Part shown: piece after piece, positions 51,901 through 64,000 of the stretch | How the letters are laid out: the number at the start of each line of letters is the position of its first letter | Position numbering within the stretch: the first letter of the stretch is position 1 | DNA from: Gryganskiella cystojenkinii | Taxonomy: Eukaryota; Mortierellomycota; Mortierellomycetes; Mortierellales; Mortierellaceae | Length of the DNA: 64,000 nt | Assembly (NCBI GenBank): GCA_015852425.1 | Contig: JAAAIG010000006.1 | Coordinates: forward strand, 70,968-134,967 | Direction of reading: 5' to 3' | Program-made: the position numbers and the translations under genes | Notes under the pieces: model-generated | What the model was told of the DNA's origin: nothing | What the model saw: only the letters and a program-made list of their open reading frames with translations | Databases searched by the model: none

Positions 51901-52968
51901 AACAAACGAATACCCAACAGCAAAGAAAGGACGCCATGTTCTGTCCAATGGCGAGAAATATTTTCTTGGCTCTCCCTCTTTCCCGACCTTGCCTTTTTAT
52001 TCATTCTGCCTCCTACCCCCCATGGACTACTTACTCCATTGATTCTCTTGATGAACTCAATCCCCCTTCGTCAGGCATGATAAAAACTCCTTCTTGGTTC
52101 AACACAGAGATGATCAAAGCAGCACCAAAGTTCCAATGTGGCACATGTATTGGAAGCGGAACGACTGTTTCATTCGCTCAAACAAGTCGACCGACCAGAT
52201 GATCAATACAAGAAGATCTTAATGCGCTCAAGATTTTGACAAGGAAAACAGAGCATCCTCTGGACTTTCGCACAAGACGCATAGCAAATAAAGAAGGAAA
52301 CAACACTTCTTTCACACCGTCCACAATGCCCTTATGCGTCCTGACCGAGCATCCAAGTTCGAAAGAGAAGTGCTTGGCTTTCCGGCTTTTGCGTTTTATT
52401 TTTTGTGTGTTTTTTAAAAATGTTTGTGTCTCAGTGTATTCTGTTTAGCTAGACTACAATAATAACGAAGATATCTCCAACCTCAGCAACGAACATCACG
52501 GACTCGTGCCACTGATGAACGACAGTGATTCGCAATTTCGGAGGTCGCGATCTTGCCTTTCTTCGTACTCCTGATGCCAAATTCCGCCCTCTTATGTGCG
52601 GTCAGTCATCAACACTACCAACCTCTCAAGTTCAGCCTTTCACCCCCTGAAGTGGACAAGATTCTACCCCAGCTTATAACCTTGATTACTATAGATTTTT
52701 GTTCAACAACCCCATTTCCTTTTATTTTTCTTTACCTCAGGTCCTTCAGTCACCTTCTTCTCATCCTCACCCTCCACCCTCTCCATCCACCACCGTCTCT
52801 ATCCGCACAATGGTGCTCCTCGCCAACCCATCGACCCTGGTCTTATTTTGGTGAGTAAACCATAAAAAAAAAGACTTCCACTCCTCTCCTTTCCTCGTCA
52901 TCTTCGATGCTCACGCTTGAGACTCAAGCGCCTTCGATTCCTCGACATTCATTCCTCTCTGCCCACAG
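48958..52968. other. 4-kb intergenic region
   Basis: No intact gene. The promoter of the bHLH gene occupies the left end, and a TATATATA-type box is seen at 49640-49648. Scattered short frames (for example 50559-50750 on +, 50439-50678 on -) have no recognised similarity and may be gene remnants. The right end (52700-52860) may hold the decayed first exon of the adjacent transporter pseudogene, ending at a GTGAGT at 52850. Confidence 0.45.
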
Positions 52969-54417
52969 CTATTCTTCCTGCAGGCAATAATCCTTGACAC
53001 TCGGCTCTTCACAATGTGTCTAACGCATATATCTCCTGATCGCCATCGTTATTTTTTTTTTTATCTTAGGGGCTCATCTGCTTCTGCTGCCCCGGTATGT
53101 TCAACGCCCTGAACCGTACCGGTTCTTATGCCCTCAGTTCCAAAGGTACCGACGTCGGTATCAAGGCCAACATTTCCCTATCTTGCGTCTTTGCCTTCTC
53201 ATCTCTCTTTGCCGGTGCATCAACATTCTTGGTGGTTTAACCTATGTCCCTGTATGTCAGATCCTTCCTCGCTTACTACTACATAGAATCCATCGTCTTT
53301 GTGGTTCTTGCTTCTTGCAACTCGGCGCTGGCTAGTTGTGGCGCGCTCAGCGAGCCGTCATGATGGGTTACCCGCTGAAGGCGAAAGGCAAGTACTTTTC
53401 GATCTCCTGTGCCATCTTCAGCTGTGGCTCCGTCCTCGGTAACCTTATCAAACTCTGACACTTTAGTGGAACGACCCAAGGCAGGGTGCTTCGACTGGCT
53501 CGTACGTCGGCTACATGGTCGTCATGACCTATGGATCCTTGATTTCAGTCTTTTTGTTACCATCTGAAATGGTCACGCGTAACGACGGTACCTCAGTCAC
53601 ACATATCAAGTAGTCTTCTCCGATCCTTGAGCTCAGCTTGTCATGAAACTCTTCACGGAGTGGCGCATGTTGTGCTTGATCTCCATGTTCTTTACTTCCA
53701 ATTAGATTTACACCTATAAACTCACCATGAACACGATCAACCTTACGCCTCGTACCCGTAATATGAACTCCGCGTTTTACTGGTTTGCCCAGATCTTGGC
53801 CTAGCTCGCTTTCAGTGCCTTCCTAGATCGTGCCAAGTGGTCGCGCTCAAATCGTGTCTGCTACCATTTGATCCCCATGGCTGCTATCTCGACCGCTACC
53901 TGGATCAGCGGTATTGTCTGGCAAAAGACATTTGGTCCCTAGAGCTTTATCTTTTACAAGGATGGCAAGGCCGTCAAGAACCCTGAAGACTACCACATGA
54001 TTGATCTCGTCAAGGACACAGGCGGTCACATCAGACCCTTCTTCTTGTACTTCTTCTGTGGAGCCATTGACGCCACGTACTAGGGTTACTCTTACTGGTT
54101 GATGGGTGCCCTCACGAACGATACATCAGAGGCCGCCCGCCCATCTCGCTGGTTTCTACAAGTTTGTTCAGAACTTGGGAGGTGTCGTGGCCCCCGTTGA
54201 CCTGGACCATCGGTATGCTCCCTTTGTTGGCCACAACATCATGAACGCGTCAACTCGCGGCTTGGGTGAGATTATTGTGTGTGTCGTATTGGTCTTTGCC
54301 GGCGTCACCAGTGCCATCCCCGTCGCCTTCCGCGCCATCAAGGGTCGCTCTGTCGAGGAGGGCGATGAGGTCACCAACGAGAAACGCGGTACTACCTTTG
54401 TGGATACCAATAATTAA
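52969..54417 (+). pseudogene. Decayed UNC93-like major facilitator transporter
   Basis: Remnant of an UNC93-like (DUF895-type) MFS membrane transporter. Recognisable pieces in order are FFLQAIIL (52972-52995) joined to GLICFCCPGMFNALN (from 53070), ILGGLTYV, AVMMGYPLKAKGKYFS, SYVGYMVVMTYGSL, NMNSAFYWFAQILA, DTGGHIRPFFLYFFCGAID, and an intact C-terminal ~90 codons (FVQNLGGVVAP to TTFVDTNN, stop at 54415). In-frame stops stand at 53611, 53703, 53802, 53940 and 54081, and one more lies near 53331. All are TAG. Frame shifts are needed near 53230, 53635 and 54140, and the donor after 52995 is lost. The good preservation of the C-terminus suggests recent decay. The natural substrate is unknown. Confidence 0.85.
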
Positions 54418-54778
54418 AAGATGATATCTCTTCCTCCCCCCCCCTCCTCTTTGGCCTACTCTTCTCCACAATACCTTTTTTTCCTGCAGTTGTGCATCAA
54501 TCTTACTAATATTATAGTTGCCCAGACTTGTTATGATGAACTATATATATCTTTTTTTGCCCCGAAACTAGTTAGAACATATTTGTAACGCCTACAAAAG
54601 TCAAAGCACGCACAATTAGCGTTAATAGTTTTTTGAGATCTTCTTTTGATAAGAGGCCAAGCATCACAAGCGGCGTTTGCGTGCAAGAGAAAAGAAGGTA
54701 TCACATGTTCATTCTTTTTCAAACTCCATCCTCATTTCGAAAAAACTTCATTCCCTTACAACGACATTAAAAAACCAA
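54418..54778. other. Intergenic region
   Basis: 3' region of the transporter pseudogene and promoter of the HAD phosphatase gene. It has a CCCCCCCC run at 54438-54445 and A/T-rich sequence. No other gene is seen. Confidence 0.5.
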
Positions 54779-55582
54779 ATGACTAAAGAAGACACGACTC
54801 CATTCTCCGTTCGATGCCGCGGGCTTTTGTTCGACATGGTAAACAGTTTTATTTCGCTTTTTTTTTTTTTATATCCCTCTGTCCTGTCCCAAACTCACAA
54901 AACCCTTTCACTCTTACTTTTGCCCGGTCAGGATGGAACCTTGGTTGACACCACTCATATCGTAGAAAGGAACTGGAAGGTTTGGTGTGAGACCTACGGG
55001 ATCAGCTACCCTTCCTTGATCGCCACTTCCCATGGCGTCCTGACCTACGAGGTCATGAAACGTTGGCTCTCCACAACGCCTCACTATCAATCCGACGATC
55101 AAGTCCGAAAACTCGCTTTCGAGCTCGAAGCAAAAGTCGCACTCGAACAGGATGGATTATTGGTCATCCCAGGAGCACCGGCTTTACTGGCCTCGATCCC
55201 CAAACACCAATGGGCCGTCGTCACCGGTGCAGGAAGACCTATGGCCATTGCTCGATTTCAACAAACCGGTTTGACTACTCCTCCAGTCTTGATCACTGCT
55301 AATGAAATGACGCATGGGAAACCGCATCCGGATGGTTACCTTCAGGCTGCAACAAAACTTGGGCTCGATCCCAAGAATTGTGTCGTCTTTGAGGACGCGC
55401 CTGCGGGTATTCGGGCAGGCGTTGCTGCGAACGCGGTCGCTGTCATTGGCATGAATACCAATAGTACGACGCCAGCTAGTCATTTGCTCGAGGCCGGCGC
55501 TACTGTGGTCGTCAAGACCTTTGAGGACATTGAAGTGGAATTTTTGTCCGACGGCTGGATCGAAGTTCGTCGACGTCCTTAA
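54779..55582 (+). CDS. GPP/DOG-type HAD phosphatase (glycerol-phosphate or sugar-phosphate phosphatase)
   Basis: A soluble HAD-superfamily phosphatase close to yeast Gpp1/Gpp2 and Dog1/Dog2. Exons 54779-54838 and 54932-55582 give 236 residues. The intron falls directly within the nucleophile motif FDM|DGTLVD (D19 and D21). Motif II is WAVVTGAG, motif III has the lysine in HGKPHPDGYLQAA, and motif IV is VVFEDAPAGIRAG. All four are intact. The substrate (glycerol-1-phosphate, 2-deoxyglucose-6-phosphate or other) cannot be settled from sequence. In yeast, members act in osmotic stress and sugar-phosphate detoxification. Confidence 0.92.
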   Translation: MTKEDTTPFSVRCRGLLFDMVNSFISLFFFLYPSVLSQTHKTLSLLLLPGQDGTLVDTTHIVERNWKVWCETYGISYPSLIATSHGVLTYEVMKRWLSTTPHYQSDDQVRKLAFELEAKVALEQDGLLVIPGAPALLASIPKHQWAVVTGAGRPMAIARFQQTGLTTPPVLITANEMTHGKPHPDGYLQAATKLGLDPKNCVVFEDAPAGIRAGVAANAVAVIGMNTNSTTPASHLLEAGATVVVKTFEDIEVEFLSDGWIEVRRRP

Positions 55583-55684
55583 GTATAGTAAGGTGTCCCG
55601 CCCTCTCCGGCACTTTTTATCGTCCTCAAAGAAATATATTATGAATTTTTTTATTTTATTTGTCTTTTTTGTGAAGGCATGGCA

Positions 55685-57972
<2,288 letters not shown>

Positions 57973-60702
57973 GTGTATTTATTAAGGGAAATAAAGAAGC
58001 GCGGGTCGGTCGCGAGAGATGGCAAATGTGTCTGCTTTGCTCTTCTTATTTTCTTTTTTTCTTTTTTTTGTAATAGTGTCGTGCCCTGAAGAGATGAGTG
58101 ATGGAGTGAGAGTACAGAAAATAATAAAGTCGCGTTCGTGGCCGAGGCAGGGGAGGATGGGGCGGTTGTGGGGTGGAGAAAGGAAAAGGGGAAAGTCGAA
58201 TGCAGAAACAAAAAACCAGCACTGAACCCAGTTCAATTCTGACCTAGTCAGGTGACACCTTCGTCATTGATTCGATGGACAGTCACGGTCTAGTATCACG
58301 TGGAACAACGCGATGTCATTTGGTGGCAAAGTTTTTTTTTTTTCACCTGAAAAAAAAGGGGTTAGGAGAAGGCAGAGAGGAGGGACTCGATCGTCTTGGG
58401 CTTGTTGCTTTTTTTTGTGCTTGGATAAAGACACTCTGAGCGACAGAGAGCGAGAATGCGCGAGCAAGGACAAAGAGTTTGAGATATAAAGAGGAGAGAG
58501 AATGAGGGACCAAAAGCGAGGTTTCTCCTTGTTTTCTTCTCGCCTTCATGCTGAAAGATGCTGCAAGATGCTTGAAGATGCTAGCTGCTGGGCTTTCTGC
58601 ATGCAATCAACCCCCTTATCCCAGCCTGGAGACCAAGTCCTCTCTCTTTCTTTTTCCGTCTCTGTTTTTCTCTCTCTCTCTGAGTATGTCAGTCCTCATT
58701 CCATGCCGTCCTATCCCACATGTACCTCATCATCACCATCATCATCATTTATCACAACCTGTTTGGGGGGATAAACCTCTTTCTCTTTTACTGTCATGCC
58801 TCCGAGGATGGTTCATGCAAAAATGCACTAACTGCCGAAGAGCAGAGAATTCGTAGGAGTGAACACGAAAGGGAAAGAGAGCAGCAAAAGATCGCTTTTT
58901 TGATCTGACCGTTTTATTTTCTGTTCGAGGGAAAATAGCACATCTCTCTGCTCCCTTTACTGCGTGGCCACCACAAAAGGGAGAAAAGGAACAAGGAACG
59001 GATCGCATCGATCTTCCCATTGTGGGAGAAAAAAAAGTTGACTTTTGCTCGAGGTCTCGAGGTTCAGGGTTGCAGTGCAGCTGGGCAGGTGCAGAGAGAG
59101 GGAGAGAGTGCAGCATTTTGGTCTGTCAAAACAGCTTGCCAAGTGAAATGAACACAAAAAGAAGATTACAAAAGGGAATGAGAATGGGAGAGAAGTGGTC
59201 GAATGTGGGAAGAATCATTGGGAGGGCGAGATGCCCTCCTTCTTGTTCGTCATCAACACCGTCCGTCCGTCCGTAGAAGGTTTGTTATTTGCAGACCCCA
59301 CCACGGAGGATAAGCAAGAAAGGGAAGAGAAGGAAGCAAAGAAAGGAAGGAGGGGAGGGGACAGTCCTGGGGACAGACAAGGCAACAACACACCAACCCA
59401 TGTTACTTTCACCCTCTCTCTTTTCCTCTCTACCCTCTTTCACCTCTTTTTTTTTTTCTTACGTTGTCTACTTCCTCTTCATCATTTGCTCTTCCCCTTT
59501 CCTCAGTCTCTGCTTCACCTTTCCTTCCTTCTCGTTCCTCCACTACCGAAACGATTCCACTTGCCTCTGTCTTTCTCCCTGTCTGTTTCTTCCCCTTGTT
59601 CTGATTCCTCGCATTCTTTAGAACTCAACTTGGCGATCAACCCTTTTCAGACACGTTTTTTTAGCTCATTTCACAACGCGACAAACCAAAGCTCGACCGT
59701 CTTTCTTTTTTTTTTTTGTCTTCTTCATTCGAAGATTCAACATGTGAGTTAACTATCTGTTGTGTCTGTGTGCGTGGAATGCAGTAGTAGCATGAGCAGC
59801 AATTTCAATTATTTATTTTCATTTGCTTTGCAATGTGTGAGAGAGAGAAGGAAAGAAAAAAGAAAAAAGAGAGAGATCTTTGCCATGCTGATTCTCCATG
59901 AGCAAAAAAAACAATTAACAGCAACAGCAACAACAAATGGGTCATGTGGTGAACGACACATGTGGAGGGGAGTAAAGAATAGGTGTGTTTGAGGGCAAAG
60001 AAACAAAAGAGAACGTTGGGATATCCACACAAGGTCACAACAATACATCCCATCCACTCACTCAGCTGTCTATCTGCCCTGTCCGTGTGTTGCCAACGGT
60101 TCATTTTTTTGTTTGCTCTCTCTTTTTTTTATATCTCTCCTTCCCTCTCCCTTTCTCTTTTCTTCCGTTTCTATTTTCTTGTACGCTGATCTCTTTCCTC
60201 CTTCTCATTCTTATTCTCATTCCATTGACAATCTCTCCCTTCACCTTTCCTACTGCTCAAAGAAGAAAGACGTAGCCGTTGTGTCGCCTCTTCGCTTTCT
60301 CTACTCTTTACTGCCCCTACCAAGACCTGACGCCTGTCACCTATTCGCTCTGCCTCAAACCCCTTCCACCCCGCTCCTCTCCAACGGTTGTCCTTTGCAC
60401 GTTTTCTTTCTTTTCCAGGCAACCAACAACCACGCGCACATCCCCCGTCTCAGCCGTCGTTCTTTCCCGACCTTTCAACGTCCTCCTTCTTTCCCCTCTC
60501 TCTCTCTCTCTCTCTTCCTCAGACCACGCGGCCAACAAGGAGGCGACTTTTTTTTTTTGTATGTGTGCCTCTCTCTCTCTTTCTTTATAAAATTCACGCA
60601 CAACTCGCAGTCAATCGACCATTTCGATTATCGAAAAAAAAAACTTACACCAATCTATTATACCCCCCTCCTTTTATCTACTTGGAGTCAGCCGTCTTCC
60701 CA
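57973..60702. other. Divergent intergenic region (forkhead / PKA-R)
   Basis: 2.7 kb separates two divergent regulatory genes. The right part is strongly pyrimidine-rich (59400-59720, 60115-60560) and includes a CT repeat at 60499-60516. A GTGAGT at 59742-59747 after a CT-rich tract might be the donor of a 5'-UTR intron. No protein gene could be supported. Confidence 0.5.
60586..60592 (+). promoter_or_regulatory. Possible TATA box of the PKA regulatory-subunit gene
   Basis: TATAAAA, 111 nt upstream of the start codon at 60703, following a CT-rich tract. Assignment rests on sequence and position only. Confidence 0.4.
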
Positions 60703-63700
60703 ATGTTTGCCTCTTCGACAACGACCCAGTCACCGATACATCGGTCCCTGCCACAAGCCTATGCCGAGATCTTGAACGATCTGAATCAAAAAGTGATTTC
60801 TGCCCAACCTCAGGATGTTCTTCAGTTCTGCGCAAACTATTTTAACAAGAAGCTGGAAGACCAGCGTATCCGATTCCTTGCTGCAGGTAAGAAAAGTGAA
60901 AAAGTAGAAGAAAAGTGAAAAAAACGTTGTAAAGTGGGGAGAACAAACAACTCTTCCATCCCCCCACCCCCTTGTTGAAGATTACCCTTTCGCTTCCCTT
61001 TTTCTTTCCTGTGTGAACACTTGACTTTTTGACTTCGACCCTGAAAAAGATGTTTTTTCCCTCCAAAAAATCGATCCCGAGGAAAAGGGAGTATCCTGCG
61101 GCTTTTTTTTGGGTTTTCTGTGTGTTTCGAGCGTTATGATTGAAGTGAGCATGTGAGTTGTGGATGGGTACCGTAAGAGAAGAGGGATGGAGTGGTGAAG
61201 AATGGTATCTCTACTGAGCACCGCTCGACACATGGTGTTGTTGGTTATTATTATTAACTGCAAACAGCAACATGAGCATCGAGAGCTGGAAAAAACAACC
61301 CAACGAGCATTGAGCCAAGAGCGAGCGAAAGAAGCCAAAAAAAAAAAATCATTTTCCTCTCCTTCTATTTCCCTTCCCTTTCTCCCTCAATCTCCCCTTC
61401 CTTGTCGCTATCTCTCCCTCTCTGTCTCTCTCCCTTCCTTTTCCTCTCCCTCTGTTTCTCTTTCCCTCTTTTGAACTCTGTGCATGGTCCAACGTCCCCG
61501 GGCTGCCACATGTTCGGGGCGTGGTTAGAGAGCTGAGCTCAAAGTCATAGTTTTTTTGAGCAAAAAAAAACACAGAGAGACGAGAAGAAAAACGGCCATC
61601 CATCTCTTGCCTTTGCTGCCACGCCACACCACTATCATTTTTTTCATACCGCGCCATGTAAAATCGACATGCGCTTGGCTTTGTTGTCACCGACCGGGCC
61701 TTAATTTTTTTTTGTGTTTGCCATGCAGCACTACAAACAACGTGGCCGGACAGACCTGTCAATGGTGTCATTTCCTTGTATTCTTTTTTTATGTTTTGTG
61801 TTTATTGGTATTTCAGTTGACCTTCAAATTTTTTTTTGATATTGCAATGATCTCGCATGTCCCCACTTCCTCCCCCAACTTAACTCACGGGGGTGAGTGA
61901 GCTTTGCTTACATGCAAAGCTGTCCCGAGTCTTCTCTAAAGAGCTCGTCGGAACCCATGGCCTCCGTAACCCTCTCGATCTCTTATTATTTTTTATTACA
62001 CGACTCAGAGTACATACATACTTGTTCCTGCAGCATGGTACCATTTTATACTCCATCAGTCCAAACACTCTGTCTCTTTGATCTATCGATCATCTTCATT
62101 AGTTTTTTCTCTCTCTCGTAATACCTTTGCTATCCATCTCTCGTTGATGACTGAGTCTCCGTCCATTGCCTTTCATCCTGCACCCTCAATCTCCCATCTC
62201 TTTTTTTCTCTGCCGACGTAACTCGATCAACCCTTCCCGTTTGGCTCTGGTTTACTTTTTTTTTATTTTCTCTTCTTCCATTTTTCTTTCTCAGAAATGA
62301 AAATTGGGAAGCTAGAGAGCATGCAAACGGACTTTGGGTGGGTGTGTTTTGGTTTTGTTTTGGTTTTGTTTTGTTTGTTTTTTCTTTCTCCCTTCTCTTT
62401 AAATATCGAGTCTATATTTATGATTAGAAGAGTGGAGAATGAGAGAGGAAGCTGGCCCAAAGCCTTTCTGTTTTATGGATCCGAATGTGGAACTGGGAAA
62501 ACTGATTTTTTTATATCTTCGCCCTCGATACTCTTAGCCAGAGCAGCGCCCCAGCAAAACAGAGAAGTCCCGCAGTTCCTCCCGGCTTTAATCCCGCCAA
62601 CACTCTCTGTCTCATCACCAAAGCTCTCACATGCAGCCACCCCAGCGGCATCAAGTCCCGATCACTCGATGGAATCCGACACTGATACGGATTCCGATGA
62701 TGAGGACGAAGATGAGGACGAAGCCCTTGAAGATCCCTCTCCGTTGTTGTCCATGCCTGCAAACTATATGCGCGGTCGTCGTACCTCTGTCAGTGCCGAG
62801 TCCATGGTCCCCAGCCATCAAAACTACGTAAAGACTGTGATCCCCAAGACTCCTGAACAACGTAAACGGATCGAACTTTCGATTGCTAGCAACTTCCTCT
62901 TCAAGAACCTGGACGAAGATCAACACGAGGATGTCGTCAATGCCATGGCCGAGAAGCGATTCCGGAGTCGAGAGAATGTGATTGAACAAGGCGCAGTTGG
63001 AGATTTCTTTTATGTGGTTGAGACTGGAACCCTGGACGTCTTTGTGGCCAAGAACGGGAACGCGGCCGAAAAAGTCTTTGAGTACGGACCTGGTGGAAGC
63101 TTTGGAGAGCTAGCTCTCATGTACAATGGCCCCCGTGCCGCGACTGTGACCGCGACCTCGGATGTTGTTCTTTGGGCTCTGGATCGAATCACGTTCCGTC
63201 GGATCTTGATGGAGAACACGTCGAGGAAACGTCGGATGTATGAAGCTTTCTTGGAGACCGTCCCCCTGCTGGTGTCGTTGGAGCCCTATGAGCGTCACAA
63301 GATTGCGGATGCACTTGAGTCGGTTTATTTTGAGGATGGTCAGAACGTGGTCCGTCAAGGCGACCAGGGCGACAACTTTTTCATCATCGAGTCTGGTGAG
63401 GCTACTGTCACCAAATGCAGTGAGGATGGCGAGGAATTTCCTATGCCCGGATTGGGACCTGGACAGTACTTTGGAGGTAAGGATCGAGGCAGCGTAGATA
63501 TTTGTTTTATCGAATGTCAGGACTTTTCAAGAAAATGACGGCTAACAGGTTCTCTTTTTTCTTTGCAGAATTGGCTCTTTTGAACGACATGCCTCGTGCC
63601 GCGACAGTTCAGGCTAAGGGAAGACTAAAGTGCGCGACGCTCGGAAAGCGCGCATTCGTTCGTCTGTTGGGCCCTGTGGTCGAGATCATCAAGCGCAACA

Positions 63701-63888
63701 GCGTAAACTATCAGACGATCGAACAACAGATTCAACAACATCAACAACAGCTCGTCCCTTCATCGTCGGCCTCGGCTTCACCAGCGCTGTCCTCGGCCTT
63801 AGCGCCAACATTAGCATCTTCCCCAGCATCTTCGACCATCTCACTTCCCCAACAACAGCAGTCTCCTCCTCAGCTCAGCATGATCTAG
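60703..63888 (+). CDS. BCY1: cAMP-dependent protein kinase regulatory subunit
   Basis: Binds and inhibits the PKA catalytic subunit until cAMP is present. Exons 60703-60886, 62538-63476, 63569-63888 give 480 residues. Exon 1 holds the dimerisation/docking helices ([32 protein letters not shown]). Exon 2 has an acidic Asp/Glu run, then the inhibitor site [10 protein letters not shown] with a phosphorylatable serine at ~145 (substrate type, RII-like). Two cyclic-nucleotide domains follow, each with its phosphate-binding cassette: [16 protein letters not shown] and [16 protein letters not shown], the latter split by the last intron. The tail is Gln/Ser/Ala-rich. Intron 1 is 1651 nt, far longer than the others. 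A second in-phase acceptor at 62547 would remove ARA. Cassette Glu and Arg residues are intact in both domains. Confidence 0.95.
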
Positions 63889-64000
63889 AAGAAAAAAGTT
63901 ATTGGAGCATAAGGAACAATACCTGTTCAATCATCGGCATATTTCAACTCATTTTTTTATTTTTCTTAGCAACAACAACATACAACAAAAAGACACTCAA
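63889..64000 (+). other. 3' UTR of the PKA regulatory-subunit gene
   Basis: The window ends 112 nt after the stop codon. A/T-rich, no other feature. Confidence 0.5.

Noticed and set aside
52969..54417. Reassignment of TAG to an amino acid, or RNA editing of TAG, to rescue the transporter
   Set aside because: Other genes in the window (PHOSPHO-type, STE24, PKA-R) end with TAG, frame shifts and a lost splice donor are also present, and only one of the stops would become the expected Trp by A-to-I editing.

Overview
The window is from a filamentous, intron-rich fungus. Every recognisable gene is eukaryotic. Introns are mostly 70-200 nt with GT..AG ends and TAG/CAG acceptors, promoters are long and pyrimidine-rich, and many regulatory proteins carry Gln/His/Pro/Ser-rich low-complexity tracts. 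The gene mix (fungal CSL factor, FHA-forkhead factor, a chitin synthase relative, ODC antizyme, eS27) and the style fit an early-diverging lineage such as Mortierellomycotina/Mucoromycota. That placement is an inference, not proven. No tRNA, rRNA, CRISPR or intact transposon was recognised.

Layout. 1-633 (-): 5' part of a secreted-protein gene cut by the window edge. 1511-8667 (+): mRNA capping guanylyltransferase fused in frame to a ~1470-residue disordered tail, with a changed KxDG motif. 9466-11295 (+): unrecognised Ser/Arg-rich protein. 11296-15332: 4 kb without a supported gene. 15333-18156 (+): CSL transcription factor. 18858-24584 (+): cohesin subunit Scc3/SA (13 exons). 24922-25176 (-): ribosomal protein eS27. 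25883-27246 (+): ornithine decarboxylase antizyme with a programmed +1 frameshift and a perfect 14-bp hairpin downstream. 28178-29445 (+): PHOSPHO-type HAD phosphatase. 29850-31780 (-): WDR5/Swd3 of COMPASS, sharing a short divergent promoter with STE24 (32056-33969, +). 34418-35293 (-): mitochondrial SSB.

36503-41687 (+) holds a tandem pair of paralogous single-pass membrane proteins with the same intron positions. 42129-45903 (-) is a chitin-synthase-like protein whose catalytic motifs are altered. 48001-48957 (-) is a bHLH factor with a long loop. 52969-54417 is a decayed UNC93-like transporter whose in-frame stops are all TAG. 54779-55582 (+) is a GPP/DOG-type HAD phosphatase. 55685-57972 (-) is an FHA-forkhead transcription factor, and 60703-63888 (+) is the regulatory subunit of cAMP-dependent protein kinase with a 1.65-kb first intron.

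Most genes are housekeeping or regulatory (capping, histone methylation, cohesion, PKA, polyamine control, prenyl-protein processing), interspersed with wall/membrane genes. They do not form one pathway. Exon joins were made by eye from splice consensus, reading phase and similarity to known families; every multi-exon model given here closes in frame, the antizyme through its +1 shift.
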